Shown here piece after piece: positions 36,116-46,491 of a stretch of 64,000 nt of DNA. This stretch comes from Legionella gresilensis. Its GTDB lineage: Bacteria > Pseudomonadota > Gammaproteobacteria > Legionellales > Legionellaceae. The position numbers and the translations under genes were made by a program. A model generated the notes under the pieces. It was not told where the DNA came from. It made no database searches and was given only the letters and a program-made list of their open reading frames with translations. The stretch covers positions 1 through 64,000 of the forward strand of contig NZ_CAAAHX010000004.1 of the NCBI RefSeq assembly GCF_900639865.1, in the 5' to 3' direction. How positions within the stretch are numbered: the first letter of the stretch is position 1; each line of letters starts with the position of its first letter.

Positions 36116-36640
36116 TTATGAACTATGATTACCTCGCTTGCGACGCATACCAAATGGCGTGCGACGTTTTTTTAACAGGTGCTCTAACTCTTTCATGGCT
36201 TGAGTATAGACTTGTCTTTTAAAAAAAATCACCTGTTCCTGAGGTTCGTGATAATCAATCCAACGCCAACTGTCAAATTCTGGCGAATCACTTAGATCAA
36301 GACGTACCTTCTGTTCACAAGTAATTAACCTAAGTAAATACCATTTCTGTTTCTGGCCAATTACTAATGGCTCACTTCCATGTCGTAAATACTGTTTGGG
36401 CAGGCGATATTTTAACCATCGCTTTGTTACCCCTATAATTTCTATATCTTCTTTATCTAAGCCTATTTCCTCACGTAGTTCACGATACATTGCTTCAAGC
36501 GCCGTTTCACCTGCAATTAAACCGCCTTGCGGAAATTGCCAAGCATCATGGCCGTTACGCCGCCCCCAAAAAACTCTACCGGAATCATTAACTAAAATAA
36601 TTCCTACATTAAGCCTATAGCCGGCTCGATCAATCACCAT
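36116..36640 (-). CDS. rppH: RNA pyrophosphohydrolase (Nudix)
   Basis: 174 residues from ATG at 36640, the usual family start (MVIDRAGYRLNVGIIL). The frame extends upstream to a TTG at 36694, but neither start has a clear ribosome-binding site. The Nudix box GLIAGETALEAMYRELREE is complete. The enzyme removes pyrophosphate from the 5' end of mRNAs and triggers decay. The C-terminus is arginine/lysine-rich (LLKKRRTPFGMRRKRG). First gene of a leftward run with ptsP and TauE. Confidence 0.95.
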   Translation of the reverse strand: MVIDRAGYRLNVGIILVNDSGRVFWGRRNGHDAWQFPQGGLIAGETALEAMYRELREEIGLDKEDIEIIGVTKRWLKYRLPKQYLRHGSEPLVIGQKQKWYLLRLITCEQKVRLDLSDSPEFDSWRWIDYHEPQEQVIFFKRQVYTQAMKELEHLLKKRRTPFGMRRKRGNHSS

Positions 36641-37049
36641 TTGATTACTATTTACATATAAGTCATTAATTCGTGATTTTTCCATAAAGTGCAAGACTTT
36701 GGCAATTACTCTCTATTTTAATTTAAGCACAAGGAAAAATATTATACGTTGTAAGAAAAAAATTCGTATTTCTTTAAACGTTTTTTTTTTAATTTTTATG
36801 TTTACGATTCTGCAACAAATGCCTGAATAAAACTACAACAACTGCATTATATTTTCACCAAGGTGTTTTAATTGTTTTCCAAATTTAAATAAAATGAACA
36901 ACTTATAAAAAAAGTGCCCTTTTACTAATTTTAAGCTTTAAAAATGGTAAATTTACAGTTTTGTAACAAGATATTGAACATATTTGTTTCACATCACATA
37001 AATATTTGCTATGATGCCAGCGATTTTTTCAAACATATGGAGAAAAATT
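36641..37049. other. Divergent intergenic region, no gene seen
   Basis: AT-rich region between leftward rppH and the rightward membrane-protein gene, with T-runs near 36780. It presumably holds both promoters. GGAGAAAAATT before 37050 is the ribosome-binding site of the rightward gene. No operator was recognised. Confidence 0.4.
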
Positions 37050-37673
37050 ATGGCATTATTTAAATTCAAAGCGCCAGAAATCAATTTTAGAAATTTTTTA
37101 AAAAATAACTGGAAAAGTGCTGCTGCAATTGGCGGGGCTGTTGTAGGCGCAGTAGGCGTGGGCGCACTATGTTTATTCTTCCCACCAGCAATTCCTTTTA
37201 TCGCTGGTATTACAATTTTCGGCGCGGCACCTTTCGCAGGCTTAGCTTCAATGTCTGTCGTTGCAGCTTCTTTCGCAGCTGCTGGTATTGCTGCTGCTGC
37301 AGCAGTTGGTTTTTCAGCTGTCGTTAATGCAGTGACTAAAGTTTCTAACTTAATGGATAACTTATTCCGTACTAAGAAAACTCATATCACTGATTTCCCC
37401 AATGAAAGAATCGTCTCTGAAAAAGGCTATAACCCTTTCACTAACAGCCCTTATCATACTCCAGAACTTGCTAAAAAAGTTACTGATCATAACGCTTCTG
37501 CAGCCAATGCATCTAATCTAGATCCAGAAGTACGACTAAATGATAAGCGCGCTCCTAAAGTAGAATTAAAAGATCTGCCCCATACTAAAGTTTTCCATGA
37601 AGACAAACCAATTCCAGCAGTTGAACATATCGATACTACAGTGACTCAAGAGAAAAAAGTAACTCTTGGTTAA
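37050..37673 (+). CDS. Hypothetical membrane protein with alanine/glycine-rich helices
   Basis: 207 residues from ATG at 37050, chosen for GGAG at the right distance; a longer frame starts at 37011 without one. The N-terminus is basic (MALFKFKAPEINFRNFLKNN). Two or three hydrophobic, small-residue-rich segments follow (AAAIGGAVVGAVGVGALCLF, IPFIAGITIFGAAPFAGLAS, AAGIAAAAAVGFSAVV), then a long hydrophilic C-terminus of about 95 residues (GYNPFTNSPYHTPE). Such glycine-zipper segments can insert in membranes. Family not recognised; a secreted membrane-inserting protein is possible but unproven. A strong terminator follows. Confidence 0.7.
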   Translation: MALFKFKAPEINFRNFLKNNWKSAAAIGGAVVGAVGVGALCLFFPPAIPFIAGITIFGAAPFAGLASMSVVAASFAAAGIAAAAAVGFSAVVNAVTKVSNLMDNLFRTKKTHITDFPNERIVSEKGYNPFTNSPYHTPELAKKVTDHNASAANASNLDPEVRLNDKRAPKVELKDLPHTKVFHEDKPIPAVEHIDTTVTQEKKVTLG

Positions 37674-37701
37674 TAGTTGCTGTAAGCTTCTAATATCTAG
37701 T

Positions 37702-37733
37702 ATATGTTGAGCTTCGGCTCAACATATTTTTAT
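37702..37733 (+). terminator. Rho-independent terminator
   Basis: ATATGTTGAGC / GCTCAACATAT form an 11-bp perfect stem capped by the stable TTCG tetraloop, followed by TTTTATTT. It is the clearest terminator in the window. Confidence 0.95.
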
Positions 37734-37870
37734 TTCTCTTGTTTTATTCTTTTCAATCCTTACTCTCTGCAACTGTTTACTAAAATTAATTGCCTATTAA
37801 ACTTAATGGTAGCAAGCATTTTATTAATAAATACATTATAATTCGTCATTTTCATTAGATAGGCTAAAGT

Positions 37871-39877
37871 ATGACTCGCAAATTAGTGGTAACCAGCGCG
37901 TTGCCTTATGCTAACGGCCCACTTCACCTAGGACATTTAGTTGAGCATATTCAAACAGATGTCTGGGTGCGTACACACAAGATGTTAGGTAATACTTGTA
38001 TTAGTGTTTGTGGGGACGATGCGCATGGCACCCCTATTATGCTAAAAGCAGAACAGCTTGGTATTAGCCCAGAAGAATTAACTACCCAAATGAAGCAAAG
38101 TCATGAACAAGATTTTCAAGATTTTGCTATTCACTATGATTACTATCACACAACCCATTCCAATGAAAATCAGGCATTGGCTAGCAAAATTTATCAGCAA
38201 CTGGAAGCCAATGGCGATATCGTTAAAAAAACAATACGCCAAGCCTATGATCCCGTTAAAGAAATGTTTTTACCTGATCGCTATGTAAAAGGCACCTGCC
38301 CAAAATGCAAAACCCCTGATCAATATGGCGATAATTGTGAGGCTTGCGGTGCAACTTATTCAACAACTGATTTAATTGATGCAGTTTCAGCTATTTCCGG
38401 CGCCAAGCCTATTGAAAAAGAATCCGAACACTATTTTTTTGATTTACCCCGCTATGAACAATTATTAAAAGAATGGACTCGCCAAGGCCACTTACAACTA
38501 GAAGTAAGTAATAAACTTGACGAATGGTTTGCAGCTGGCTTAAAACAATGGGACATTTCACGTGATGCACCCTATTTCGGCTTTCCCATACCAGGGACTG
38601 TAAATAAATTTTTCTATGTTTGGCTAGATGCCCCAATTGGCTATATGGCGAGCTTTCAGAAATACTGTGAGCTAAATGGATTAAATTTTGACGACTACTG
38701 GGGTAAAAATTCTAGCGCTGAACTTTACCACTTTGTTGGTAAAGATATTGTCTATTTTCATGCTCTATTTTGGCCTGCCATACTTGCTGGCAGTAATCAT
38801 CGCCTTCCTACCGCCATTTTTACCCATGGTTTTTTAACTGTTAATGGCCAGAAAATGTCTAAATCACGGGGCACTTTTATTGAAGCACGGACCTATCTTA
38901 ACCATTTACATCCTGAGTATCTGCGTTACTATTTTGCTGCTAAATTAAATGGCCGAGTAGATGATCTTGATTTAAATTTTGATGATTTTATTAATCGCGT
39001 TAATGCTGATTTAGTTGGTAAAGTTGTCAATATTGCAAGCCGCTGTGCTGGCTTTATTAACAGACTTTTTAATAATCAGTTAGCAGAAAAATTAAGTGCC
39101 CCTACACTCTACCAAGAACTTTTAAGTCAGCGTGAAACGATTATTGACGCTTACCTCCAACGAGACTATGCGAAAGCAGTTCGACAAATTATGGATTGTG
39201 CTGATCGTGTCAATCAATATATAGATACGAATAAACCTTGGGTATTAGCCAAAACCCCAGAGCAACTACCTGAAGTACAAACCATCTGTACAATGGGATT
39301 AAATTTATTTCGTATTTTAATAACCTATCTTAAACCCGTGCTCCCTTTAATGGCAATGCAAGCTGAATCCTTCTTAAATTGTGACTCACTTACTTGGAAT
39401 AGTTTAGATAAGCCCCTACTTGAACATTCCATTAAGTTATTTAAGCCTCTAATAACTCGTGTGGAGCGTGATAAAATAGATACTTTACTTGCAGAAACAA
39501 AAGAAAATTTAATTAACAGCAAACAATCAAACCCCATGAAACAAACGCAAACAGATTTCATTAGTATCGATGATTTTAGTAAAATTGATTTACGAGTTGC
39601 CAAAATTATCACGGCTGAGCCCGTTGAAGGTGCGGATAAATTGTTGCGCCTTAAACTAGATTTAGGCGATAGCCAAAAACAAGTCTTTGCCGGTATAAAG
39701 ACAGCTTATGCCCCTGCTGATCTTGTTGGTCGTTTAACAATTGTTGTTGCTAATTTAGCACCACGTACCATGCGTTTTGGTGTATCTGAGGGAATGGTTT
39801 TAGCCGCCGGTGATGGTAAACAGATTTTTTTATTACAACCTGATTCAGGCGCTTTACCTGGTATGAAAGTAAAATGA
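37871..39877 (+). CDS. metG: Methionyl-tRNA synthetase
   Basis: 668 residues, full length with the C-terminal dimerisation domain. It charges tRNA-Met. Class-I motifs: [10 protein letters not shown] (HIGH-type) near residue 17 and KMSKSRG near 333. The zinc knot is [18 protein letters not shown]. The C-terminal OB-fold ([37 protein letters not shown]) is the tRNA-binding domain. Its last four bases overlap the rnfB start (ATGA). Confidence 0.98.
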   Translation: MTRKLVVTSALPYANGPLHLGHLVEHIQTDVWVRTHKMLGNTCISVCGDDAHGTPIMLKAEQLGISPEELTTQMKQSHEQDFQDFAIHYDYYHTTHSNENQALASKIYQQLEANGDIVKKTIRQAYDPVKEMFLPDRYVKGTCPKCKTPDQYGDNCEACGATYSTTDLIDAVSAISGAKPIEKESEHYFFDLPRYEQLLKEWTRQGHLQLEVSNKLDEWFAAGLKQWDISRDAPYFGFPIPGTVNKFFYVWLDAPIGYMASFQKYCELNGLNFDDYWGKNSSAELYHFVGKDIVYFHALFWPAILAGSNHRLPTAIFTHGFLTVNGQKMSKSRGTFIEARTYLNHLHPEYLRYYFAAKLNGRVDDLDLNFDDFINRVNADLVGKVVNIASRCAGFINRLFNNQLAEKLSAPTLYQELLSQRETIIDAYLQRDYAKAVRQIMDCADRVNQYIDTNKPWVLAKTPEQLPEVQTICTMGLNLFRILITYLKPVLPLMAMQAESFLNCDSLTWNSLDKPLLEHSIKLFKPLITRVERDKIDTLLAETKENLINSKQSNPMKQTQTDFISIDDFSKIDLRVAKIITAEPVEGADKLLRLKLDLGDSQKQVFAGIKTAYAPADLVGRLTIVVANLAPRTMRFGVSEGMVLAAGDGKQIFLLQPDSGALPGMKVK

Positions 39878-40488
39878 CCACTACCGTTAAAGATATCGAC
39901 GCCATACTACCACAAACTCAATGCGGCGAATGTGGCTTTTCTGGTTGCATGCCCTATGCAGAAGCTTTACTGCAAGGCAATACGCCTATTGATCGTTGCC
40001 CACCAGGTGGAGTTGAGACCGTGCAAGCGCTTGCGAAGTTATTAAAATTAGATGCTGCTCCGTATCTTTTAACTGCCCAAGAGAATAAACGCGCCCCAAG
40101 TGTTGCAAAAATAAATGAAGAAGATTGCATAGGCTGTACGAAGTGCATCCAAGCATGTCCTGTTGACGCAATTGTTGGTAGTAGTAAATTAATGCATGTT
40201 ATTTTAAAAACAGAGTGCACAGGTTGCGGGCTTTGTGTAGATCCTTGTCCAGTCGATTGCATTGAAATGCAGCCGCTAGATCAGCCTACCTATAACAGCA
40301 ATATCGCTCGGCAACGCTTTCAAGCAAAACAAATAAGGAAATTACGTGAACAGCATGAGCAACAGCAATTGTATCGTGCTAAAAAGCAACTAGCGCAGCG
40401 TACACAACTGATGCAAGAACTTGAAGCAAAACAAAATTACATTTTACAAGCCCTTAATCGTGTTAACAGCAAAAAAAATCATGGATAA
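39874..40488 (+). CDS. rnfB: Electron transport complex subunit RnfB/RsxB (ferredoxin-like)
   Basis: 204 residues. The N-terminal Fe-S motif of the family is [19 protein letters not shown] with RCPPGG. Two 4Fe-4S clusters follow: [18 protein letters not shown] and [18 protein letters not shown]. RnfB passes electrons in the membrane Rnf/Rsx complex, which couples ferredoxin and NADH pools or keeps SoxR reduced. The typical N-terminal membrane anchor is short or absent here: the frame starts at [12 protein letters not shown]. No other rnf gene is in the window. Overlaps with metG and nth show co-transcription. Confidence 0.93.
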   Translation: MTTTVKDIDAILPQTQCGECGFSGCMPYAEALLQGNTPIDRCPPGGVETVQALAKLLKLDAAPYLLTAQENKRAPSVAKINEEDCIGCTKCIQACPVDAIVGSSKLMHVILKTECTGCGLCVDPCPVDCIEMQPLDQPTYNSNIARQRFQAKQIRKLREQHEQQQLYRAKKQLAQRTQLMQELEAKQNYILQALNRVNSKKNHG

Positions 40489-41113
40489 TTTAACGCGTCA
40501 GGAAATTTTTAAGCGCTTTCAAGCAGCCAATCCTAATCCAACAACTGAATTAAAATTTAGTTCTGCTTTTGAATTGTTAATTGCTGTTATTTTATCTGCG
40601 CAAGCAACCGATGTCAGTGTTAATAAAGCAACTGATAAATTATTTCCTGTTGCTAATACACCTCAAGCGTTTTTAGAACTTGGCGAAGAAAAATTAAAAG
40701 AATATATAAGCAAAATTAATTTATATCGAGGAAAAGCTAGAAATATAATCAAAACTTGTCAAATGTTGCTCGAAAAACATCATGGCAATGTTCCAACAAC
40801 ACGTTCCGAGTTAGAGGAACTAGCAGGGGTTGGCCGCAAAACGGCTAATGTTGTTTTAAACACAGCGTTTAAACAACCAATGGTAGCAGTTGATACCCAT
40901 ATCTTCCGCGTAGCCAATCGTACAGGTATTGCGCCTGGTAAAAATCCACTTGAAGTTGAACTAAACCTACTTAAGGTTGTCGATGAGAAATTTATCCTTA
41001 ATGCTCATCATTGGCTACTTTTACACGGCCGTTATGTTTGTGTCGCTCGTAAACCGCACTGCGGTGTCTGCTCTATTCGTGACTTATGCGAATATAAAGA
41101 AAAAACCCTATAA
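40481..41113 (+). CDS. nth: Endonuclease III
   Basis: 210 residues from ATG at 40481, which matches the family start ([13 protein letters not shown]) and overlaps the rnfB end by eight bases; a longer frame from 40421 is not needed. It is a DNA glycosylase/AP lyase removing oxidised pyrimidines. The helix-hairpin-helix [15 protein letters not shown] contains the catalytic lysine, [15 protein letters not shown] the catalytic aspartate, and the 4Fe-4S cysteines lie in [17 protein letters not shown]. The rnfB-nth pairing is widespread in gammaproteobacteria. Confidence 0.97.
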   Translation: MDNLTRQEIFKRFQAANPNPTTELKFSSAFELLIAVILSAQATDVSVNKATDKLFPVANTPQAFLELGEEKLKEYISKINLYRGKARNIIKTCQMLLEKHHGNVPTTRSELEELAGVGRKTANVVLNTAFKQPMVAVDTHIFRVANRTGIAPGKNPLEVELNLLKVVDEKFILNAHHWLLLHGRYVCVARKPHCGVCSIRDLCEYKEKTL

Positions 41114-41213
41114 ATCTTCTAAACTCTAAGCTAATAAATTAAACATTAAAATATCTAGTAAATAATTTACTTTAGCCATAGAATAAAATTTCCGACTTCA
41201 GCAAGGAGCATGT

Positions 41214-43076
41214 ATGGGGTGGTGGGATAAAAGCAATGAGCCAAACAACGCTGTAGGGAATAATATAGTTTCTCAAGCAACCGACACAGGTTGGTGGGAT
41301 AAGATAAAAGGATGGGGCAGCGCCTTATGGAATAGTAACATAACTGCTCAAGTAACGACGAATGTTAGTAGTTTTACTTATAACACCATTTTAAAATCTG
41401 TCGAGCTTGCACCTGCAACTGTTAAAACAGCTGCCTCGGTATTTACACATGCACCAACTAGAAGAATTGCTTATAATGTTGCACGTATTTTTGTTGAAGA
41501 TATTGCGCCCTATGTTGCAATTAATTATGTCTTTGATTCACTAAAAAAATACACTGAAGATGAATTAATAGAAAAAGATGCTTCTTGGGTAAGTACTAGT
41601 GCTTTTTTACAAACTTCATTAGCTTTATTACAAGTTGCTTTATGGGCTTATAATACACGAAAAAAGACGCAAGCAACGGTACGTATGACTGTTGTAGCTA
41701 TTGAAGCGGCTAAATCACTAAGCACAGTTAACAGCGACTTACCAAAGCAAGTCTGCATTGACAAAAACTGTGACTTATTCCGTTATGTACGGGGTAATTT
41801 TCGTGATCTTACAGCCTTTTGGGCTACGGAAGTAGCTTTATCCTTAGTGGGGTATCTGCCGCTGGGTGATAAAATTGTACCCGTTTTATCTGTCTTTCAC
41901 CGCGGACGTTATGCCTTAAGTATGGTATTACCCGACTTATGCCAACGTCATCAAGTAGAATATTTAAAAGAGTATGCTGAGTTGCCACTAACGTTAGGTA
42001 TCAACGAATTAATTTCAACAACCTTATTGAGCTGGGGTATTGAATCATTAACTGGAATACCCGTAAATTATTATAAACCTTTTGTATCTCAAGCGATGCT
42101 TTTAACGCAAATCAGTGTTGTAGCACACTCACGTTTGCCACCGCCCGTAATTCAATCGCAACGAAAAATTATTGACCCTATCGGCGCCTACCAGAGCTTT
42201 ATTGGATTTATTTTTGACATTGTATCCTCTGGCCTTAAAAAACAACTTCCTCTTTTACTTAAAGGACCGCCAACTGATATTCCTTGGCAAACAATTTATA
42301 ACTTAGCCAAAGAAGTACAACAAAATCCTTATACCCAAAGGATTGAAACAATCATTTTACCGCGCATGCTTCATAGTTCAGAAGCCTTTATTTCTGACCC
42401 CGTTATTCAACCTTATTGGCTATATTTACGTGAGCGCTCTATTTTAGCTTTAAAAGCAATAGAAAATTCAAAAGAATCATATTTAAAGATTACCAAAGTA
42501 GCAACAGTTGATCCTGGAAAAGCAGCTAAGTTAATGTTAATGAGAGTAGCAATTTCTGATCCCAAAAAAGCGGCCAAGTTATTATGGTTAATTTTTGGTA
42601 TACCTAAATCTATTGGGCGAGAAGTGTTAACATTACTGGGTAAAAAAGAATTTATGCTTGATCTGGGCTCTATACGCAGAAAATTAGAGACTTTAGAAGT
42701 TAAAAAGTCACTTAAAGAGGTTGATTTAAGTCCTTTAACGATTCAACTAAGACAATCAGAATCAGATCCTAAAAAGACATTAATACCACCACCTCTACCT
42801 AGTGAAGATAAGGATGAAAATAAAAAAGTAGATGCTAAAGCGATAATTAATCCGAGAAAGAGCTCTGGTACTAATCTAGCAAAGAATATTATTATTACTT
42901 CAACTCGATCAGTACCACATAAACAACCTAATAATTTAATTCAGTCTAAATTTACTTCCCCTACAACCTCTAAACTATCAACAAATAACCTTCGTATGTT
43001 CCCTACAAGTGAAGAACCTAATCAAAAAAATAAGTCTGAACTCGATTCCATAGATAGTATGAGCTTATTCATATAG
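41214..43076 (+). CDS. Large hypothetical protein, possible membrane-associated effector
   Basis: 620 residues, not recognised. AAGGAG lies before ATG. The N-terminus repeats a tryptophan motif (GWWDKSN, then GWWDKIKGWGSALW). Middle parts contain moderately hydrophobic helices (FLQTSLALLQVALWAY, FWATEVALSLVGYLPLGDK, FIGFIFDIVSSGL) that could contact membranes. Near residue 430 a short duplicated segment occurs (VDPGKAAKLMLMRVAISDPKKAAKLLW). The last 110 residues are hydrophilic and low complexity, with serine/asparagine and EDKDENKK. No signal peptide. Size, composition and a polar tail fit a Dot/Icm substrate, but this is inference only. Confidence 0.65.
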   Translation: MGWWDKSNEPNNAVGNNIVSQATDTGWWDKIKGWGSALWNSNITAQVTTNVSSFTYNTILKSVELAPATVKTAASVFTHAPTRRIAYNVARIFVEDIAPYVAINYVFDSLKKYTEDELIEKDASWVSTSAFLQTSLALLQVALWAYNTRKKTQATVRMTVVAIEAAKSLSTVNSDLPKQVCIDKNCDLFRYVRGNFRDLTAFWATEVALSLVGYLPLGDKIVPVLSVFHRGRYALSMVLPDLCQRHQVEYLKEYAELPLTLGINELISTTLLSWGIESLTGIPVNYYKPFVSQAMLLTQISVVAHSRLPPPVIQSQRKIIDPIGAYQSFIGFIFDIVSSGLKKQLPLLLKGPPTDIPWQTIYNLAKEVQQNPYTQRIETIILPRMLHSSEAFISDPVIQPYWLYLRERSILALKAIENSKESYLKITKVATVDPGKAAKLMLMRVAISDPKKAAKLLWLIFGIPKSIGREVLTLLGKKEFMLDLGSIRRKLETLEVKKSLKEVDLSPLTIQLRQSESDPKKTLIPPPLPSEDKDENKKVDAKAIINPRKSSGTNLAKNIIITSTRSVPHKQPNNLIQSKFTSPTTSKLSTNNLRMFPTSEEPNQKNKSELDSIDSMSLFI

Positions 43077-43095
43077 ACATTTGTTAATTAAATTC

Positions 43096-43114
43096 GCCGC
43101 AGGCTTACTGCGGC
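43096..43114 (+). terminator. Hairpin after the 620-residue gene
   Basis: GCCGCAG / CTGCGGC form a 7-bp GC-rich stem with a five-base loop, followed by AGATTTAAT. The uridine run is weak, so it is a probable rather than certain terminator. Confidence 0.65.
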
Positions 43115-43486
43115 AGATTTAATCATATGAGTGTTAAAATTCGACAACGGCCGCACTTATAAGTTTTATTTTAGTAAAATTTAAAATCTAATTAAATGCT
43201 CATTCGCTATAACTTTAACAAAAAGATTTAGCTGGATTTGCCAAATTAATAATGATAGTGTTATATTGCCGGACAGTTAATCTAAATTAGATACTTTACC
43301 TGATACAGGTTTTTTGTAATGCCATCCTTGATCGGAGAGAGGTATAAGTCTATCTACTGAATCAAAATAAAAAAGTTACGCTAGTAGTGGCCCAAATATT
43401 TACTGTAAACGACAAGAGAATTAACTCACTCGTTACAGAAAAAACTAGTCGATTACTTAAGGATTTAGACGTTGTAGTTTTAGTAA
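43115..43486. other. Intergenic with a short open frame remnant
   Basis: No complete gene. From 43348 to 43497 a 49-codon frame without ATG reads LVVAQIFTVNDKRINSL, then TEKTSRLLKDLDVVVLVNGF and stops one base before an ATG of the next gene. Its regular hydrophobic pattern suggests the 3' end of a lost gene rather than noise, but I cannot name the family. The rest (43115-43347) shows nothing. Confidence 0.4.
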
Positions 43487-43498
43487 ATGGTTTTTAAT

Positions 43499-44770
43499 AT
43501 GAATTTAATTGCTACACCATTTTACGATCGTAGGTTCATGTCTCTTACATTAGCAATAGTAATTTGCTTAATTCTTCTAATCAATGTTTCATTCAAGATA
43601 ATTGTTATTCATGGTCTATTTTTTACAGCTAATAGCATCTTATGTTCTTTAATTGCTGGCTTATACCTTTTAGTATTAAAAAATTATAGTTTAATGCAAC
43701 AACGGCAAGTTTTAAATCAATCTTTATTAGCCTTGTATTTATTTTCTATTGGCGTTTATCTTTTATTAAATTTACCTTCGATAGGCAATATACGTAATAC
43801 AATTGCTTATCAAATTGTCTTTGAAGAAATACCGCGAAAATTTTTCTCATCAACGATTGCTTTTGGTATTAGCTTTTACCTACCTCATCTGCTAATTTCA
43901 TCACGCTATCCTCATATTTTTAATTCACCACGTAAATGTATGCTGCTGGCTTTATTAGGAGGCTATGCTTTTTTTTCTATTGATTTTTTATTACTTTTTT
44001 CTGAGCCATACACTAAGAATTTTGGCTTAATTTATATGGATTCTTTGCTAATTACAGCAAGTATTTTATTGCTTATAGGCATTAGTTTTTTAACCTATCT
44101 GCTTACGCTACATAACAGTAAAAATTTTACCAAACCTGATTATTTTTTTAATCACTATTATCATTATTTAACCGGCTTAGCAGTTATCGTTTTATTAATT
44201 TGTTTTGCTTGTGAATACCGCTTAATCTCCTTTGGGGATCATTGGATCATAGCAGCTAATGGCATTTTATTTCCTTTTACCATGCTAATTAGCAGTTTAG
44301 TAGGAGAGCTATTTGGCTATAGGGCTAATTTATATTTAATATTTATTATGATATTAGCTGAATTAGTTTTTGACTTGCTTTTTTTATCCACTATCTTACT
44401 ACCTTCTCCTGACTTTTTTAATTTAAATCCTTATTATTCTTTTATAATGCCAAAACGAATTCCTTTGGTAACATTGGCAATATTAATTGCTTTTAGTAGT
44501 AATGCATTTTTACTTGAAAAATTTAATAAAAATAATTATATCACTTCTCGTTTTATACGGATTTTGACTGCTAGTATACTTGCTAATACCTTACTTTGTA
44601 TTATCAACTATACTATTTTGCTTGCTGGTATTTATCCTTACGAAGAACTCTTTAATCTAAGTTTAAGTGGTTGGATTTATAAATTTATAGTTACTGTTCT
44701 TAGTTTACCTTTTGTCATTTATTTATATAATAAATTACAAAAAAAACAGAAATTGAAAGTTCTAACTTAG
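43499..44770 (+). CDS. VUT-family (YhhQ-like) membrane protein, apparently duplicated
   Basis: About 423 residues with 11 or 12 hydrophobic segments. The second half reads like a YhhQ/VUT queuosine-precursor transporter: ANGILFPFTMLISSLVGELFG (compare the family's ISDxxTEVYGY motif), then PKRIPLVTLAILIAFSSNAF and a closing pair of helices. The first half has the same layout (GLFFTANSILCSLIAGLYLL, IPRKFFSSTIAFGISFYL), suggesting an internal duplication. Known members import 7-deazaguanine precursors; this role is inferred. ATG at 43487 is an alternative start; neither has a good ribosome-binding site. Convergent with glmU. Confidence 0.65.
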   Translation: MNLIATPFYDRRFMSLTLAIVICLILLINVSFKIIVIHGLFFTANSILCSLIAGLYLLVLKNYSLMQQRQVLNQSLLALYLFSIGVYLLLNLPSIGNIRNTIAYQIVFEEIPRKFFSSTIAFGISFYLPHLLISSRYPHIFNSPRKCMLLALLGGYAFFSIDFLLLFSEPYTKNFGLIYMDSLLITASILLLIGISFLTYLLTLHNSKNFTKPDYFFNHYYHYLTGLAVIVLLICFACEYRLISFGDHWIIAANGILFPFTMLISSLVGELFGYRANLYLIFIMILAELVFDLLFLSTILLPSPDFFNLNPYYSFIMPKRIPLVTLAILIAFSSNAFLLEKFNKNNYITSRFIRILTASILANTLLCIINYTILLAGIYPYEELFNLSLSGWIYKFIVTVLSLPFVIYLYNKLQKKQKLKVLT

Positions 44771-44781
44771 CTACATGTTAA

Positions 44782-44938
44782 TTAACGTGAATTCGATATC
44801 AAATATATTTGATATATTCCATGTCGAATTTATTTATATTTAATCTGGATCCCGTACAAATGCTTCGCATTTTATGTGATAACGTTCGTTTAGCGCCATG
44901 AAAGAGCCTTCGTCTCTTTTATGGCAAACTCATGTTAA
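44782..44938 (-). repeat. Three-hairpin repeat, copy 4 (inverted)
   Basis: Complete 157-bp copy in reverse orientation, the same length as copy 1. Read on the plus strand it has the right end first (TTAACGTGAATTCGATAT), then hairpin 3, hairpin 2 (GGATCCCG..AAATGC / GCATTTTATG), the linker AACGTTCGTTTAG and hairpin 1, ending in ATGGCAAACTCATGTTAA. It lies between the convergent VUT and glmU genes, eleven bases after the former's stop. Confidence 0.92.
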
Positions 44939-44970
44939 TTATTTAAATTAAATAATACATGTTGAATATT

Positions 44971-46359
44971 TTATTCTTTCTTTTTTATGGGTCTTTTCCA
45001 ACCCAAAATTGTTTTTTGTCGATTTTCGCATATTGTTAATTCGCCTGCTGGAACATTTTTACGGATGGTACTACCAGCACCAACTGTTGCATAAGCCCCT
45101 ACTGTAACGGGCGCAACCAATTGGGTATCTGAACCAATAAAAGCGCCATCTTCAATAATAGTTTGATGTTTATTTGCGCCATCATAATTACAAGTAATAG
45201 TACCAGCGCCAATATTAACATCTTTACCTAAGGTTACATCACCTAAATAACTTAAATGACTGGCTTTACTACCTTCAGCAAAAACTGCTTTCTTAGCCTC
45301 AACAAAATTTCCTATTTTACATTGTCGTCCTAATTGAGTGCCAGGACGTAACCGAGCAAAAGGTCCTATTTGACATTGTTCTTCAATTTTACATTCTTCA
45401 AGAACACTATTTGCTAAGACTTCAGAGCCAGCGCCTAACGTTACATTGGCAAGGACACAATTAGGTCCTATAGAGCAATCATCTCCTAAAATCACTTCGC
45501 CAATAAAAACACAATTAACATCAATAAATACATCGCGGCCACAAATTAATTTACCACGTATATCAATACGATTAGCATCAGCAATCATAACGCCACTTAG
45601 TAATAATTGTTCAGCTTGACGTTGCTGCCAGGCTCGCTCCATTTGCTGTAATTGTAATCGGGTATTCACACCTTGAATTTCTAAGTTATCTTCTGTTGTA
45701 AAAGAATTAATGCTATATCCTTCCTGAACAGCAAAAGAAATAATTTCAGTAAGATAATATTCCTTCTGAGCGTTATTATTGTTAAGTAAAGGTAGCCACC
45801 GTTCTAAGTCTTTAGCTGGGATACAACAAATTCCAGTGTAAATTTCATTAACTTGCTTTTGCTCAAGACTTGCATCTTTTTCTTCAATAATTTCTTTTAT
45901 AACACCGGTATGATCACGAATAATTCTTCCAAGTCCGGTAGGGTCAGGTAAATTTGCTACTAATAAAGCAAGGGAGTTAGTAGGCTTGTTAGAAGAGCTA
46001 TAGCCTATTTCAACTAATTTTTGCAATGTATGTAACTGGATTAAAGGAACATCCCCTGAGAGGATTAAAACTTGGGAATTAATTGAGAGATGAGGCAAAG
46101 CTTGTTTAACTGCATGTCCTGTACCTAGCTGTTGATCTTGTAAAATCCAATTGACTTCTAAATTACCAAGCTCTTGTTTGACCTGTTCGCCGCCATGGCC
46201 ATAAACAATATGAATAGCGGCTGGCTTTAATTGTTGGGCTGTAGTAATAACGTGCTGCAACAAAGGTAAACCTGCAAGGGTATGCAATACTTTTGGTTTA
46301 GCAGAATACATCCTTTTACCTTGCCCCGCTGCAAGTATAATAATCTCTAAAGACATCAT
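44971..46359 (-). CDS. glmU: Bifunctional UDP-GlcNAc pyrophosphorylase / glucosamine-1-P acetyltransferase
   Basis: 462 residues, standard length. The N-terminal uridylyltransferase has LAAGQGKRMYSAKPKVLH at residues 7-24 and LSGDVPL. The C-terminal left-handed beta-helix acetyltransferase shows hexapeptide repeats (IGPNCVLANVTLG, RLRPGTQLGRQCKIGNFVEA, ISYLGDVTLG-type and GAGTITCNYDG). It makes UDP-N-acetylglucosamine for peptidoglycan and lipopolysaccharide. In many gammaproteobacteria glmU follows atpC; here both are on the minus strand but 16.6 kb apart. Confidence 0.98.
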   Translation of the reverse strand: MMSLEIIILAAGQGKRMYSAKPKVLHTLAGLPLLQHVITTAQQLKPAAIHIVYGHGGEQVKQELGNLEVNWILQDQQLGTGHAVKQALPHLSINSQVLILSGDVPLIQLHTLQKLVEIGYSSSNKPTNSLALLVANLPDPTGLGRIIRDHTGVIKEIIEEKDASLEQKQVNEIYTGICCIPAKDLERWLPLLNNNNAQKEYYLTEIISFAVQEGYSINSFTTEDNLEIQGVNTRLQLQQMERAWQQRQAEQLLLSGVMIADANRIDIRGKLICGRDVFIDVNCVFIGEVILGDDCSIGPNCVLANVTLGAGSEVLANSVLEECKIEEQCQIGPFARLRPGTQLGRQCKIGNFVEAKKAVFAEGSKASHLSYLGDVTLGKDVNIGAGTITCNYDGANKHQTIIEDGAFIGSDTQLVAPVTVGAYATVGAGSTIRKNVPAGELTICENRQKTILGWKRPIKKKE

Positions 46360-46491
46360 TACTGTAATTTCCTTAAGCTAATTGGCATCATCCTAGCTGC
46401 TAGATACCTGATTTAAGCAATTTGATTTGATATTGCTAATATTATAATTACTGCTATGATAAAAAAATTGCGCCACAAGGAGTAGTGTAAA

